Shown piece by piece: positions 51,958 to 60,709 of a stretch of DNA of 64,000 nucleotides. Where the stretch lies: contig JAZSFX010000038.1 of the NCBI GenBank assembly GCA_045532455.1, positions 1 through 64,000 on the forward strand. Reading direction: 5' to 3'. Source of the stretch: Ornithomonoglobus_A sp045532455. GTDB lineage: Bacteria > Bacillota > Clostridia > UBA1381. The first letter of the stretch is position 1. Every line of letters begins with the position of its first letter. The position numbers and the translations under genes were made by a program. The notes under the pieces are model-generated. The model was not told the origin of the DNA. It saw nothing but the letters and a program-made list of their open reading frames with translations, and ran no database searches.

Positions 51958-52920
51958 TTATTTACAAACAATACAAACCCAATCCTTGCGCTTGTGAATT
52001 TCGCATATTTTAAAGCCCGCCTCCAAAAGAGCTTCCTTAACTTCTTCTTCGCGCTCCTCGATAATACCCGAGGTGATGAATACACCGCCATCTTTAAGAT
52101 ATTCTTTTGCTTTATGTGAGAGGCCTATTATTACGTCTGCAACAATATTTGCAACCACAACATCGTACTTATCACTGATTTTTTGATTCAGTTCATCATC
52201 GGTGAGTACATTTCCGGCATAGACCTTGTATGTACTTATATCTACACCGTTGCGCTTTGCATTATCGTATGCAGTATCCACTGCATTGGGGTCAATATCA
52301 ACTGCATCCGCCTCTTTTGCACCAAGCATAAGCGATATTACAGATAATATTCCGCTTCCGCAACCTAAATCGAGCACCTTGTCGCTTTTCTTTACAGTTT
52401 TTTCCAACATCTCAAGACACAACTGTGTAGTGTGGTGCGAGCCTGTTCCAAAGCTCATTCCGGGGTTTATATCAAATACTATCCTGTCAGTTTCTTTGGT
52501 TAATTGCTCCCATTCGGGTTTTATGAGAAGTCTTGTGCCGATTTCTATTGGGTGGAAATACTTCTTCCAATTATTAGACCAATCCTCCTCGCTCATATTA
52601 TCTATCTCAATTTCTAATCTTCCAAATTGTTTTTTGGTATCGAGTTCTTTCAATTGGAGCATAGAGGCCCTGATCTGTGCAAGCATTTCTGCACCGTCAA
52701 CATCGTTTGGCACATATACACTTATATTGGTCTCACCCTCTTTTTCGCGGATTAATTCTTCGTCAACATAGTCCCAATATTGTTTGTTCTCCTCTAAAAA
52801 ATCCTTAAAGTCCTTTTCGTCTTGTATTTCTATTCCCGTAATTCCCAACTGATAGAGTCTGCCGCATACAGCCTCTATTCCGTCTGAAGTTGTAAAGACG
52901 ATTACTTTTATCCAATCCAT
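51958..52920 (-). CDS. prmA: Ribosomal protein L11 methyltransferase
   Basis: A 320-residue AdoMet-dependent enzyme that trimethylates ribosomal protein L11. N-terminal substrate-recognition domain (residues 1-110), then the catalytic Rossmann domain: FGTGSHHTTQLCLEML, motif I VLDLGCGSGILSVISLMLGA, motif II AVDIDPNAVDTAYDNA and motif IV VVANIVADVIIGL. GAGAGGA precedes the ATG. It follows rpoD by 15 bases. Confidence 0.95.
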   Translation of the reverse strand: MDWIKVIVFTTSDGIEAVCGRLYQLGITGIEIQDEKDFKDFLEENKQYWDYVDEELIREKEGETNISVYVPNDVDGAEMLAQIRASMLQLKELDTKKQFGRLEIEIDNMSEEDWSNNWKKYFHPIEIGTRLLIKPEWEQLTKETDRIVFDINPGMSFGTGSHHTTQLCLEMLEKTVKKSDKVLDLGCGSGILSVISLMLGAKEADAVDIDPNAVDTAYDNAKRNGVDISTYKVYAGNVLTDDELNQKISDKYDVVVANIVADVIIGLSHKAKEYLKDGGVFITSGIIEEREEEVKEALLEAGFKICEIHKRKDWVCIVCK

Positions 52921-52935
52921 TTTTTATCCTCTCAA

Positions 52936-54075
52936 TTAATCCAAGAAATCTCTTAATTTTTTGGAACGACTTGGGTGTCTTAGCTTTCTTAGTGCTTTTG
53001 CCTCAATCTGACGTATTCTTTCTCTTGTTACGTCAAATTCCTTGCCTACTTCCTCAAGTGTTCTTTGTCTGCCGTCTTCTAAACCAAAACGCAAACTAAG
53101 AACCTTTGCCTCTCTTGGTGTTAGTGTTCTTAAAACCTCGCCAAGCTGTTCTTTTAATAAAACAAAGCTTGCCGCCTCAGACGGTGCAGGTGCATCGTCA
53201 TCAGGAATGAAGTCTCCCAAGTGGCTGTCTTCTTCTTCGCCTATAGGAGTTTCCAAAGACACAGGCTCTTGCGAAATTTTAGAAATTTCTCTTACCTTTT
53301 CTACAGACATATTAAGTCCCTCCGAAAGCTCCTCAGGGGTAGGCTCTCTGCCAAGCTCCTGCACTAACTGACGTGATACTCTAACAAGTCTGTTTATTGT
53401 TTCTACCATATGAACAGGTATTCTGATTGTTCTTGCCTGGTCGGCAATAGCACGTGTTATGGCTTGTCTTATCCACCAGGTTGCATAGGTCGAGAATTTG
53501 TAACCCTTTGTGTAATCGAATTTATCAACTGCTCTTATAAGACCAAGATTACCCTCCTGAATAAGGTCTAAGAACATCATACCTCTGCCGACATATCTCT
53601 TTGCAATACTTACAACAAGACGTAGGTTTGCTTCTGCAAGACGTTTTTTAGCCTCCTCATCACCGTCAGCCATTCTTTTTGCAAGGTCTGTTTCTTCCTC
53701 AGCAGTAAGCAAATCAACCTTACCTATTTCCTTTAAGTACATTTTTACGTGGTCGTCTATGCTTATGCCCTCAGGCACGGAAAGGTCCTCAAGTTCTTCT
53801 TTGGTGATTTCGTCATCGCCCATTTCCTCGAGTTCTTTTTCCATATCGTCTTCGGTAAGCTCTATCTTGTTTTGTTCAATTTCATCCAAGAAAATCTCGA
53901 CTTCGTCAGGGCTTACTTCTATGCTCGAAAGCTCGGCAACTACCTCTTTGTAGCTTAACATTCCGTTCTTTTTACCTTTTTCGAGCAAGGTCTTTTTTAT
54001 TTTCTCTTTCTTTTCTGCATTCTCTGCGCTTTCTTGATTTTCTATTTCTTCGATTTTGTTCTTATTCTCGTCCAT
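52936..54075 (-). CDS. rpoD: Primary sigma factor RpoD (SigA)
   Basis: A 379-residue housekeeping sigma factor. Region 1.2 DDHVKMYLKEIGKVDLLT, region 2.3-2.4 GYKFSTYATWWIRQAI, region 3 PVHMVETINRLVRVSRQL, and region 4.2 with the helix-turn-helix TLEEVGKEFDVTRERIRQIE. The N-terminus (residues 1-90) is an acidic, lysine-rich region 1.1 variant. The many TTGACA/TATAAT promoters of the window are those this factor recognises. It lies directly after dnaG, the common Firmicutes dnaG-rpoD order. Confidence 0.97.
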   Translation of the reverse strand: MDENKNKIEEIENQESAENAEKKEKIKKTLLEKGKKNGMLSYKEVVAELSSIEVSPDEVEIFLDEIEQNKIELTEDDMEKELEEMGDDEITKEELEDLSVPEGISIDDHVKMYLKEIGKVDLLTAEEETDLAKRMADGDEEAKKRLAEANLRLVVSIAKRYVGRGMMFLDLIQEGNLGLIRAVDKFDYTKGYKFSTYATWWIRQAITRAIADQARTIRIPVHMVETINRLVRVSRQLVQELGREPTPEELSEGLNMSVEKVREISKISQEPVSLETPIGEEEDSHLGDFIPDDDAPAPSEAASFVLLKEQLGEVLRTLTPREAKVLSLRFGLEDGRQRTLEEVGKEFDVTRERIRQIEAKALRKLRHPSRSKKLRDFLD

Positions 54076-54109
54076 TTTAACAACCCTTTCTTTAACGTGT
54101 ATTTATCTT

Positions 54110-55897
54110 TTACTGTTTGTTTTCCATTAATGTTCTCTTCTTTATAAGTTCGTTGAGCTTTACGGGGTCAGTTTCGTTATTTATCTGCAAAATTACCCTT
54201 TCAAGCTCCATACTTAAAATCAGTTCATTCAATGCTTCTTCATCAGCATCGTATATTTCCATATTATAAAATACAGCAGTTATTTCTCGTATTGCGTCCT
54301 CATCACCCGAAAACTCATTCAAAAGCATAGACTCCTCGGGAATAGCGTCGTTAATTTCGTAGCAATCGTATATCGCCTTTGCTAATCTCCTATATGACGG
54401 AGTTGCATACTCATCAACCTTTATCTTATCCTTAACTTTGAGATATAATTTTTTTGATGATACAATAAGTCCCAGAATACGCTTTTGACATTCTATAAGC
54501 TTTTGCGAAACCAACTCCTTAGAATTATCGGTATTTATGCTCCGTTTTATACCGGTATTTCGCTTTAATTCCTTATAATTTGCGCTGTTTGGTGATATTT
54601 TTTTGCGATATTCGCTATATATTGCATCTTTGGAAATATCCATTTCCTCTGCTATCTTTTTTATGTATGCATCAACCTCTACTGCGTCCTTTACACCTAC
54701 TAAAATATCCGACACTGCACTCACAAAACGGATTTTACCGTCTGTTGTGGTTGTATCAAACTCACTTTTGATGAGTGATATTTTAAATTCAGTTGAGGGC
54801 ACTGCATTTTTAAGTGCACTCTTAAAGCTTGCCTCACCGTATGTTTTTATATATTCATCGGGGTCTTTTGCATCTCTTAGCTTTATTACTCTTGCTCTGC
54901 CGCCTGCGGCATTTATTATGTCTATTGCCTTAAGTGCCGCTTTTTTTCCTGCTTCATCACTGTCGTAGCAAATAACAATTTCTTTTGCATATCTTAACAT
55001 GAGCTTTGCCTGATTTTCTGTTATGGCTGTTCCAAGAGTTGCTACAGTATTTATTATTCCCGCCTGATGCACAGATATTACATCCATATATCCCTCGCAC
55101 AGAATAAGCTCGGTTGATTTTGCATTTTTAGCTAAGTTAAGCGAGAATAAGTTTTTGCCCTTGTCAAATAAGGGCGTGTCGGATGAATTTAAGTATTTGG
55201 GAATTTTGTATCCGTTTATTTCTTTTTGGTTGTGCATTATTCTTCCGCCAAAGCCTATTATGTTTCCTCTTACGTCTATTATGGGGAACATTACTCTGTC
55301 GCGGAACTTGTCCACAACAACACCTTTTCTTTCTACCGCTAAGCTTGCCATAATCATCTGCTCGGTGGTGTAGCCTTGCGCTTTTAAATGGTCTACCAAT
55401 GCAGTTTTTGTACCTGGTGCATATCCTAAGCCAAATTTTATTATTGTCTGCGGCGTTATTTTTCTTTTTGCAAAATATCTTCTCGCTTCTTCGCCCTGTT
55501 TTTCGTCTTTTAGCTTTTGGTAGAAAAATCTTGCTGCAGTTTTGTTCATTGCAAGTATGGTTTTTCTTATGGCATGAGTTCTGTCGTCGTAGGCATCGTC
55601 GTCGCTTATATCAATACCCACTTTCTCTGCCATAAGCTTTATTGCTTCTATAAAGTCGAGGTTTTCTGTCCTCATTACAAACTGAGGGAGGTTACCGCTT
55701 GCACCGCAACCAAAGCAATGAAAAAGCTGTTTTTCGCGGTTTACGTGGAATGACGGTGTTTTTTCGTTATGAAACGGACACAGTCCCATATAATCACGAC
55801 CTGCTTTTTTTAGTGTACTGTAGCGCGATACATAGTCTACTATATCACTCTGAATACAGACCTCTGTTATAAGCTCATCGGTTATTCTGCGTGCCAT
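54110..55897 (-). CDS. dnaG: DNA primase
   Basis: A 595-residue primase making RNA primers at the replication fork. N-terminal zinc finger CPFHNEKTPSFHVNREKQ then HCFGCGASG (CHC2 type, residues 40-70), RNA polymerase core with the Toprim segments LILCEGYMDVISV near residue 265 and ICYDSDEAGKKAALK near residue 310, and a C-terminal helicase-interaction region that binds DnaB. Length is normal. GAGGGGGTGAGG lies before the ATG. rpoD follows by about 35 bases. Confidence 0.97.
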   Translation of the reverse strand: MARRITDELITEVCIQSDIVDYVSRYSTLKKAGRDYMGLCPFHNEKTPSFHVNREKQLFHCFGCGASGNLPQFVMRTENLDFIEAIKLMAEKVGIDISDDDAYDDRTHAIRKTILAMNKTAARFFYQKLKDEKQGEEARRYFAKRKITPQTIIKFGLGYAPGTKTALVDHLKAQGYTTEQMIMASLAVERKGVVVDKFRDRVMFPIIDVRGNIIGFGGRIMHNQKEINGYKIPKYLNSSDTPLFDKGKNLFSLNLAKNAKSTELILCEGYMDVISVHQAGIINTVATLGTAITENQAKLMLRYAKEIVICYDSDEAGKKAALKAIDIINAAGGRARVIKLRDAKDPDEYIKTYGEASFKSALKNAVPSTEFKISLIKSEFDTTTTDGKIRFVSAVSDILVGVKDAVEVDAYIKKIAEEMDISKDAIYSEYRKKISPNSANYKELKRNTGIKRSINTDNSKELVSQKLIECQKRILGLIVSSKKLYLKVKDKIKVDEYATPSYRRLAKAIYDCYEINDAIPEESMLLNEFSGDEDAIREITAVFYNMEIYDADEEALNELILSMELERVILQINNETDPVKLNELIKKRTLMENKQ

Positions 55898-56044
55898 TAA
55901 GACCTCACCCCCTCAGTAAAAATTTCTCTAATATATAATACGATTATTCACCCCTCAATTCCTTTTTTATTCTTAAAATTTTTTATATTTGTACCTTTTT
56001 ATTAAAAATCCGTCAAAAAACAACGGTATTTTTAAATTTAAGCA

Positions 56045-56078
56045 TTAAAAAAGGTGTTGCTTAAGCAACACCTTTTTT
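56045..56078 (-). terminator. Terminator after groEL
   Basis: GGTGTTGC (56053-56060) pairs with GCAACACC (56065-56072) around TTAA, with six As on one side and six Ts on the other. Confidence 0.9.
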
Positions 56079-56080
56079 GA

Positions 56081-57709
56081 TTAATACATTCCGCCCATAG
56101 ATGACGGATCCATAGCCGGTGCAGCCGCCGGAGGCTCCGGTTTATCTGCAACAAGGCTCTCTGTTGTAAGTACCATAGAAGCTACTGATGCAGCATTCTG
56201 CAGAGCACTTCTTGTAACTTTTACAGGGTCAACAATACCATTTTCGAGCATATCTACATACTCTTCCTTAAGTGCATTAAAGCCTACACCTGCTTTTTGA
56301 GCTTTTACTTTGTCAACAATTACACTGCCCTCAAGACCTGCATTCTTGGCAATTTGCCAGCAAGGCTCTTCAAGTGCTTTAATAACAATCTGCACGCCCG
56401 TTCTTTCGTCGCCCTCTGTTGTGTCGAGAAGTTTTTCAACCGCACCTATTACGTCGATATAGCTTGTGCCGCCGCCTGCAATTATACCTTCTTCAACTGC
56501 TGCCTTTGTAGCTGCAAGAGCGTCTTCGATTCTCAGCTTCATTTCTTTCATTTCTGTTTCTGTTGCCGCACCAACCTTGATTACTGCAACACCGCCTGCA
56601 AGCTTTGCAAGTCTTTCTTGAAGTTTTTCTTTATCAAACTCAGAAGTTGACGCTGCAATAGAATTCTTTATTACACTTATTCTTGCAGCTATTTCGTCTT
56701 TTGAGCCTGCACCGTCAACAATTACAGTGTTCTCCTTCATAATCTTAACCTGTCTTGCACGGCCAAGCTGTGATATTTGTGTGTCCTTAAGCTCAAGACC
56801 AAGCTCCTCAGATATAACCTCACCGCCTGTAAGAATTGCAATATCCTGAAGCATTTCCTTACGTCTGTCGCCAAAGCCAGGTGCTTTAACAGGCACACAA
56901 GTGAATGTACCTCGGAGCTTGTTAACAATAAGAGTTGAAAGTGCTTCGCCCTCAACATCTTCGGCAATAATAACCATCTTTTTGCCTGCCTGAACAAGCT
57001 GCTCTAATAATGGAAGAATTTCTTGTATGTTAGAAATCTTTTTATCTGTTATAAGAATATATGCATCGTCGATAACTGCTTCCATCTTATCTGTATCAGT
57101 TACCATATAAGGTGTTATATAACCTCTGTCAAATTGCATACCCTCAACTGTCTCGGAATATGTTTCTGCAGTTTTTGATTCTTCTATTGTGATAACACCG
57201 TCAGCAGTTACCTTTTCCATTGCATCTGCAATTAATGCGCCAACTTCCTCGTTTGCTGCACTAACTGCGGCTACTCTTGCAATATCGTCTTTACCCGAAA
57301 CCTTTCTTGCAGATGAAAGAAGATTCTTAACTGCCTCGTCAACTGCCTTTTGGATACCCTTTCTTATAATCATCGGGTTTGCACCTGCGGCAACGTTCTT
57401 TAAGCCCTCTCTTACAAGTGCCTGTGCAAGAAGTGTTGCAGTTGTTGTACCATCTCCAGCAACGTCGTTAGTTTTTGTTGCAACTTCTTTAACAAGCTGT
57501 GCACCCATATTTTCGAATGCATCGTCAAGCTCAATTTCCTTTGCTATTGTAACACCGTCATTAGTGATTAGCGGAGCACCAAACTTCTTATCTAAAACAA
57601 CATTTCTTCCCTTTGGACCAAGTGTTATTTTAACTGTATCCGCTAATTGATTTATACCGTTTTCAAGAGCGTGTCTTGCTTCTTGACCGTATTTGATTTG
57701 TTTAGCCAT
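56081..57709 (-). CDS. groEL: Chaperonin GroEL
   Basis: A 542-residue chaperonin subunit that forms the double-ring folding chamber with GroES. ATP site DGTTTATLLAQALV near residue 86, equatorial LGPKGRNVVLDKKFG near residue 31 and the signature AAVEEGIIAGGGTSYI near residue 404. The C-terminus ends SSMGGMY with a short rather than long GGM tail. It lies 35 bases after groES and is under the same CIRCE-controlled promoter. Confidence 0.98.
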   Translation of the reverse strand: MAKQIKYGQEARHALENGINQLADTVKITLGPKGRNVVLDKKFGAPLITNDGVTIAKEIELDDAFENMGAQLVKEVATKTNDVAGDGTTTATLLAQALVREGLKNVAAGANPMIIRKGIQKAVDEAVKNLLSSARKVSGKDDIARVAAVSAANEEVGALIADAMEKVTADGVITIEESKTAETYSETVEGMQFDRGYITPYMVTDTDKMEAVIDDAYILITDKKISNIQEILPLLEQLVQAGKKMVIIAEDVEGEALSTLIVNKLRGTFTCVPVKAPGFGDRRKEMLQDIAILTGGEVISEELGLELKDTQISQLGRARQVKIMKENTVIVDGAGSKDEIAARISVIKNSIAASTSEFDKEKLQERLAKLAGGVAVIKVGAATETEMKEMKLRIEDALAATKAAVEEGIIAGGGTSYIDVIGAVEKLLDTTEGDERTGVQIVIKALEEPCWQIAKNAGLEGSVIVDKVKAQKAGVGFNALKEEYVDMLENGIVDPVKVTRSALQNAASVASMVLTTESLVADKPEPPAAAPAMDPSSMGGMY

Positions 57710-57744
57710 TATTTAAACCCTCTTTTCTTTATTTTTATATTGCA

Positions 57745-58020
57745 TTAGTCAGTAACTTTTGCCAATATATCTGATTGCTTTAAAATTGTGTATTCCTCGT
57801 TATCAAGCTTAACCTCTGTGCCTGCATACTTAGAAATAAGCACCTTATCACCCACCGCTACTTCCATAACTACGTCTTTATCGCCAGGGCCTACTGCTAC
57901 AACTTGTGCAACCTGTGGCTTCTCCTGTGCTTTTGCAGTTAAAATGATACCGCTTTTTGTTGTTTCCTCTGCTTCGAGCATTTTTATAACAACTCTGTCT
58001 GCCAATGGTTTTATGGTCAT
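57745..58020 (-). CDS. groES: Co-chaperonin GroES
   Basis: A 91-residue heptameric cap of GroEL. Starts MTIKPLADRVVIKMLEAEE; the mobile loop is TTKSGIILTAKAQEKPQ; roof loop and end YTILKQSDILAKV are typical. AGGAGG precedes the ATG. First gene of groES-groEL, preceded by a CIRCE operator. Confidence 0.98.
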   Translation of the reverse strand: MTIKPLADRVVIKMLEAEETTKSGIILTAKAQEKPQVAQVVAVGPGDKDVVMEVAVGDKVLISKYAGTEVKLDNEEYTILKQSDILAKVTD

Positions 58021-58086
58021 AATTTGTTACCTCCTAAAAAATAATTTCTTTATAAATACCGCGATTTCCAAGCAAATCGCCCATCA

Positions 58087-58113
58087 TTAGCACTCACCTC
58101 GTTGGATTGCTAA
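58087..58113. promoter_or_regulatory. CIRCE operator (HrcA binding site)
   Basis: TTAGCACTC (58087-58095), 9 bases, GATTGCTAA (58105-58113). The consensus is TTAGCACTC-N9-GAGTGCTAA, so the right half has one mismatch. It lies just downstream of the groES promoter, the normal position for heat-shock repression by HrcA. hrcA is not in the window. Confidence 0.93.
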
Positions 58114-58121
58114 CAATAGAT

Positions 58122-58150
58122 ATTATGGTACTTTTTAGTGAAATAAGCAA
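58122..58150 (-). promoter_or_regulatory. Promoter of groES-groEL
   Basis: On the minus strand TTGCTT (58150-58145), a 17-base spacer and CATAAT (58127-58122); the start of transcription would fall at the CIRCE element. Confidence 0.7.
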
Positions 58151-58299
58151 ACGTGCACAATGTTCGTTTTTAAGGGTTTTGGTTAAATTTTCTTTTAATT
58201 ACTCTGTTTTTCTTTCATTTTCTCCAAAATACGAATTTAACAAAATGTTAATAAATGACTTTTTTTATTAATAAATTCCTTAATTTGTTAATAAATATA

Positions 58300-58668
58300 T
58301 CAGCTTGCAAAGTTTTCGATTAAGGCACGTGCTTCGTCAAGACTTTGACATTCTATGCCCTCTTTAAGTTGTTCAATGTCATCTTTTGGGAACATACTTA
58401 CACTTATTTTTATGCTGTATATCATTTCTTCACCGCTTTGTGTTACTCTTAAAAGACTAAGCTCGTCGTCTTTTAGCTTAACACTGTATTGCAGTTTCTC
58501 GGTGATTGTTGTTGGCATTGATACACTCATAAGCTCGTTTTTAGATACCGTTCTTGATACAACGGGTTTTGGGGTGCGGAGCATACCAACAAAAAACCCT
58601 GCTCCAAAAAACATAATTACAAGCAATACATATGCACAAACCATTATTATATTACTCTTTTTTTCCAT
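58300..58668 (-). CDS. Membrane-anchored protein with BofC-like C-terminal domain
   Basis: A 122-residue protein with one N-terminal membrane helix (residues of about 6-27) and an external domain. The end KDDIEQLKEGIECQSLDEARALIENF resembles the BofC C-terminal domain (a DIE-L-KGI then EEA-x-LE-F pattern, cited here as positions 92-117), known from the sporulation regulator BofC. The frame is open to 58710, but GGAGG lies 5 bases before the ATG at 58668. It follows the Spo0A-like gene by about 60 bases. The domain call is tentative. Confidence 0.55.
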   Translation of the reverse strand: MEKKSNIIMVCAYVLLVIMFFGAGFFVGMLRTPKPVVSRTVSKNELMSVSMPTTITEKLQYSVKLKDDELSLLRVTQSGEEMIYSIKISVSMFPKDDIEQLKEGIECQSLDEARALIENFAS

Positions 58669-58729
58669 AATAGCCTCCAAAAAATTTTTAGTATTTGCCA
58701 TTATTTCCAAAAACTTATGGATTTATACA

Positions 58730-59278
58730 TCAGCACGGTGCATTAATCTGTAAACGTATTTTGTCGGAAAGGGTTGCAATAAATTCTGAGTTTGTGGGAC
58801 GTATGCTATTTAAGTTACTGTAGCCGAATATCTGCTCAACTGACGAGTTTCTTCCCCTTACCCACGCAGTTTCGATAGCGTGGCGCATTGCCCTTTCTAC
58901 TCTGTCGGAGGTGGTATTGAATATTTTCGCAATATCGGGATATAACTGTTTGGTTATAAAATCGAGAATAGTTATATCCTCAATACACATTATTATGGCT
59001 TTTCTTAAATACTGATACCCCTTTATGTGTGGCGGTACACCGATATTTCTCAGGTGCTCGCTTACGGTAAATTCAAGATTTTTTCTTGAAGTGTCATTCC
59101 CTGTTTTGTTACTCTCCACCACTTCACTTTCGAACGGTTGCGGTTTTATTATGTAACTATCCTCTCCATATTTGAATGTGATTGAGTGTGCTTTTTCTTT
59201 GCTTTGAAAGAATTCCTCTAAAGACATTACAGTATTATTTTCGTAATCTGCAACTAAAAGTGATACTTTATTTGACAT
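58730..59278 (-). CDS. Spo0A-like DNA-binding protein lacking a receiver domain
   Basis: A 182-residue protein. Residues of about 68-182 match the Spo0A effector domain: HLRNIGVPPHIKGYQYLRKA, YPDIAKIFNTTSDRVERAMR (recognition helix), HAIETAWVRGR and RPTNSEFIATLSDKIRL. Spo0A is normally about 265 residues with an N-terminal phosphoacceptor domain; here only about 65 residues precede, with no receiver pattern and no phospho-accepting Asp context. AAAGGAGG at good spacing before the ATG shows a true start, not a truncated frame. It probably binds 0A-box-like DNA without phosphorelay control, or is controlled by its own N-terminus. A full-length spo0A may exist elsewhere. Confidence 0.85.
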   Translation of the reverse strand: MSNKVSLLVADYENNTVMSLEEFFQSKEKAHSITFKYGEDSYIIKPQPFESEVVESNKTGNDTSRKNLEFTVSEHLRNIGVPPHIKGYQYLRKAIIMCIEDITILDFITKQLYPDIAKIFNTTSDRVERAMRHAIETAWVRGRNSSVEQIFGYSNLNSIRPTNSEFIATLSDKIRLQINAPC

Positions 59279-59375
59279 TTTATTTTCCTCCTTTTTGTGT
59301 TTAGGCTATAATATACCAAATTTCTACATTTTTCAATATGTTTTTTGCTTTTTTGGCACATTTACATTTTTGCAC

Positions 59376-59406
59376 ACAAAAAATGCGTCTTTTTAACGCA
59401 TTTTAA
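59376..59406 (-). terminator. Terminator after the DUF421/DUF4363 operon
   Basis: AAAATGCGT (59380-59388) pairs with ACGCATTTT (59396-59404); on the minus strand it runs into Ts. Confidence 0.75.
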
Positions 59407-59529
59407 GACATTAATTTTACTTTTATAAAAAAATATGGCGTAAATTCTTGGTTTTCGAACGCGTGTGTAAAAAAACTGTTACTTTGTATCACACAATTTT
59501 TACACTTTTGTGTAAACTGACAAGAAAAA

Positions 59530-59617
59530 AAGGATAGTCTGTGTTGATTCGACATTGCGAGTTTCAAATCCGTAGGATTTATATGTCTTGGCAATAGAAT
59601 TGATACAGACTGTCCTC
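59530..59617 (-). repeat. Palindromic intergenic repeat, copy 2
   Basis: Arms at 59530-59550 and 59597-59617. Read on the minus strand it aligns along its full length with copy 1 at 1570-1655: the left arm (GAGGACAG, CTGTAT, AATTCTATTGC), the tip hairpin AAATC, CTACG, GATTT, and the right arm. Substitutions in the arms are partly compensated. It lies between the DUF4363 stop and a terminator, in a 356-bp space with no gene. Confidence 0.8.
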
Positions 59618-59634
59618 TTAAGAGTTTATATCTA

Positions 59635-60015
59635 CTATAGAATATTTTCTATTTTTAATTTAAAATTTCTCGGCAGACTTTTTATTAAAAAATCAAGCTT
59701 GTAGCACCTTGACAGCGCCTGCTTTTTATCCTCCTCCTCGGCAAATGCTAAAAGCTCGGCAAGATAGCCCTCTATATCGTCAAGCTCCTGATGGTTTCCA
59801 ACCGCATCCATAAGCGCGCGCTTTTTTCGCACAAAATCTATTAAAGACTTGGTTTCGCCCACAGCCTCTATATAGTTCTCCTCAAGAATATGCATAGTTA
59901 TGTCGTCATTTTTTAATAGCATTTTTTCGGAGGTTTTTTCGAGGTGGCTTGTATATGCTATGCTTCCTCCAACACTCAGAGCAATAATTGTCAATGCAAT
60001 AATAACACTTCTCAT
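59635..60015 (-). CDS. DUF4363 family protein
   Basis: A 126-residue protein with an N-terminal signal anchor (residues 3-20) and an external, helical remainder (EKTSEKMLLKNDDITMHILE, EEEDKKQALSRCYKLDFLIK). It matches the DUF4363 family, usually found next to DUF421 genes in spore-forming Clostridia; function unknown. The start lies 2 bases after the DUF421 stop, so the two are translationally coupled. Confidence 0.88.
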   Translation of the reverse strand: MRSVIIALTIIALSVGGSIAYTSHLEKTSEKMLLKNDDITMHILEENYIEAVGETKSLIDFVRKKRALMDAVGNHQELDDIEGYLAELLAFAEEEDKKQALSRCYKLDFLIKSLPRNFKLKIENIL

Positions 60016-60016
60016 A

Positions 60017-60667
60017 TTATTTTATCTTCTCCTGAACAAATAACTCACCATCATCAGAAAGTGATGCAATAAACACCTTTTTTATTGATTTTATACCCTT
60101 TTTTTCGAGTTTTTTCTTTATTACGGACAGTGAATAACCGCTGCGCTTTAATTCTTCTTCATTTACAGTACCGTCGGATATTACCATAAAGGGCACAGAG
60201 CCATCGCCGCCGCTTTTTTTCTTTTCTATTATACTCAGTTTACCGCTTGTTTCTACTATTGCAACCTCAACGTCGCGAATGTCGGCACTTCCGATAAATC
60301 TCAGCTCCCAAATTAAATCGTCAAGATTAAACCTGAGTTTCCTTAGCTCGGATTCGATTATTCTACCGTTATATATAACAATGCTCGGCTCGCCCGTTAT
60401 AACCTTTCGTGCCCATTTGAATTTGAGCGCAAGGTACGATAAAAGCACCTCTGCCATAATAAGTGTAAGTACTGGTATTATACCCGTGAGGATAGGAATA
60501 TCAATATCCTGCATAGGCACAGATGCAAGGTCAGAAATCATTATTGCAACAACCAATTCCGATGGCTGAAGCTCGCCAAGCTGACGTTTACCCATTATCC
60601 TCAAAGATATTATAACTGCAAAATACAATATTAATGTACGAAAAAAAATAATAAGCACTTTTTTCAC
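60017..60667 (-). CDS. DUF421 (YetF-like) membrane protein
   Basis: A 216-residue protein with three N-terminal membrane helices and a cytoplasmic two-part domain. Motifs MGKRQLGELQPSELVVAIMI and ITGEPSIVIYNGRIIESELR are typical of DUF421/YetF proteins, which in Bacillus include spore germination and coat-related members. Together with the coupled DUF4363 gene it forms a standard two-gene unit. Function remains open. Confidence 0.92.
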   Translation of the reverse strand: MKKVLIIFFRTLILYFAVIISLRIMGKRQLGELQPSELVVAIMISDLASVPMQDIDIPILTGIIPVLTLIMAEVLLSYLALKFKWARKVITGEPSIVIYNGRIIESELRKLRFNLDDLIWELRFIGSADIRDVEVAIVETSGKLSIIEKKKSGGDGSVPFMVISDGTVNEEELKRSGYSLSVIKKKLEKKGIKSIKKVFIASLSDDGELFVQEKIK

Positions 60668-60709
60668 CTCGTGCTTATTATTTACAGTTATTTAAACAAA
60701 AATACAATA

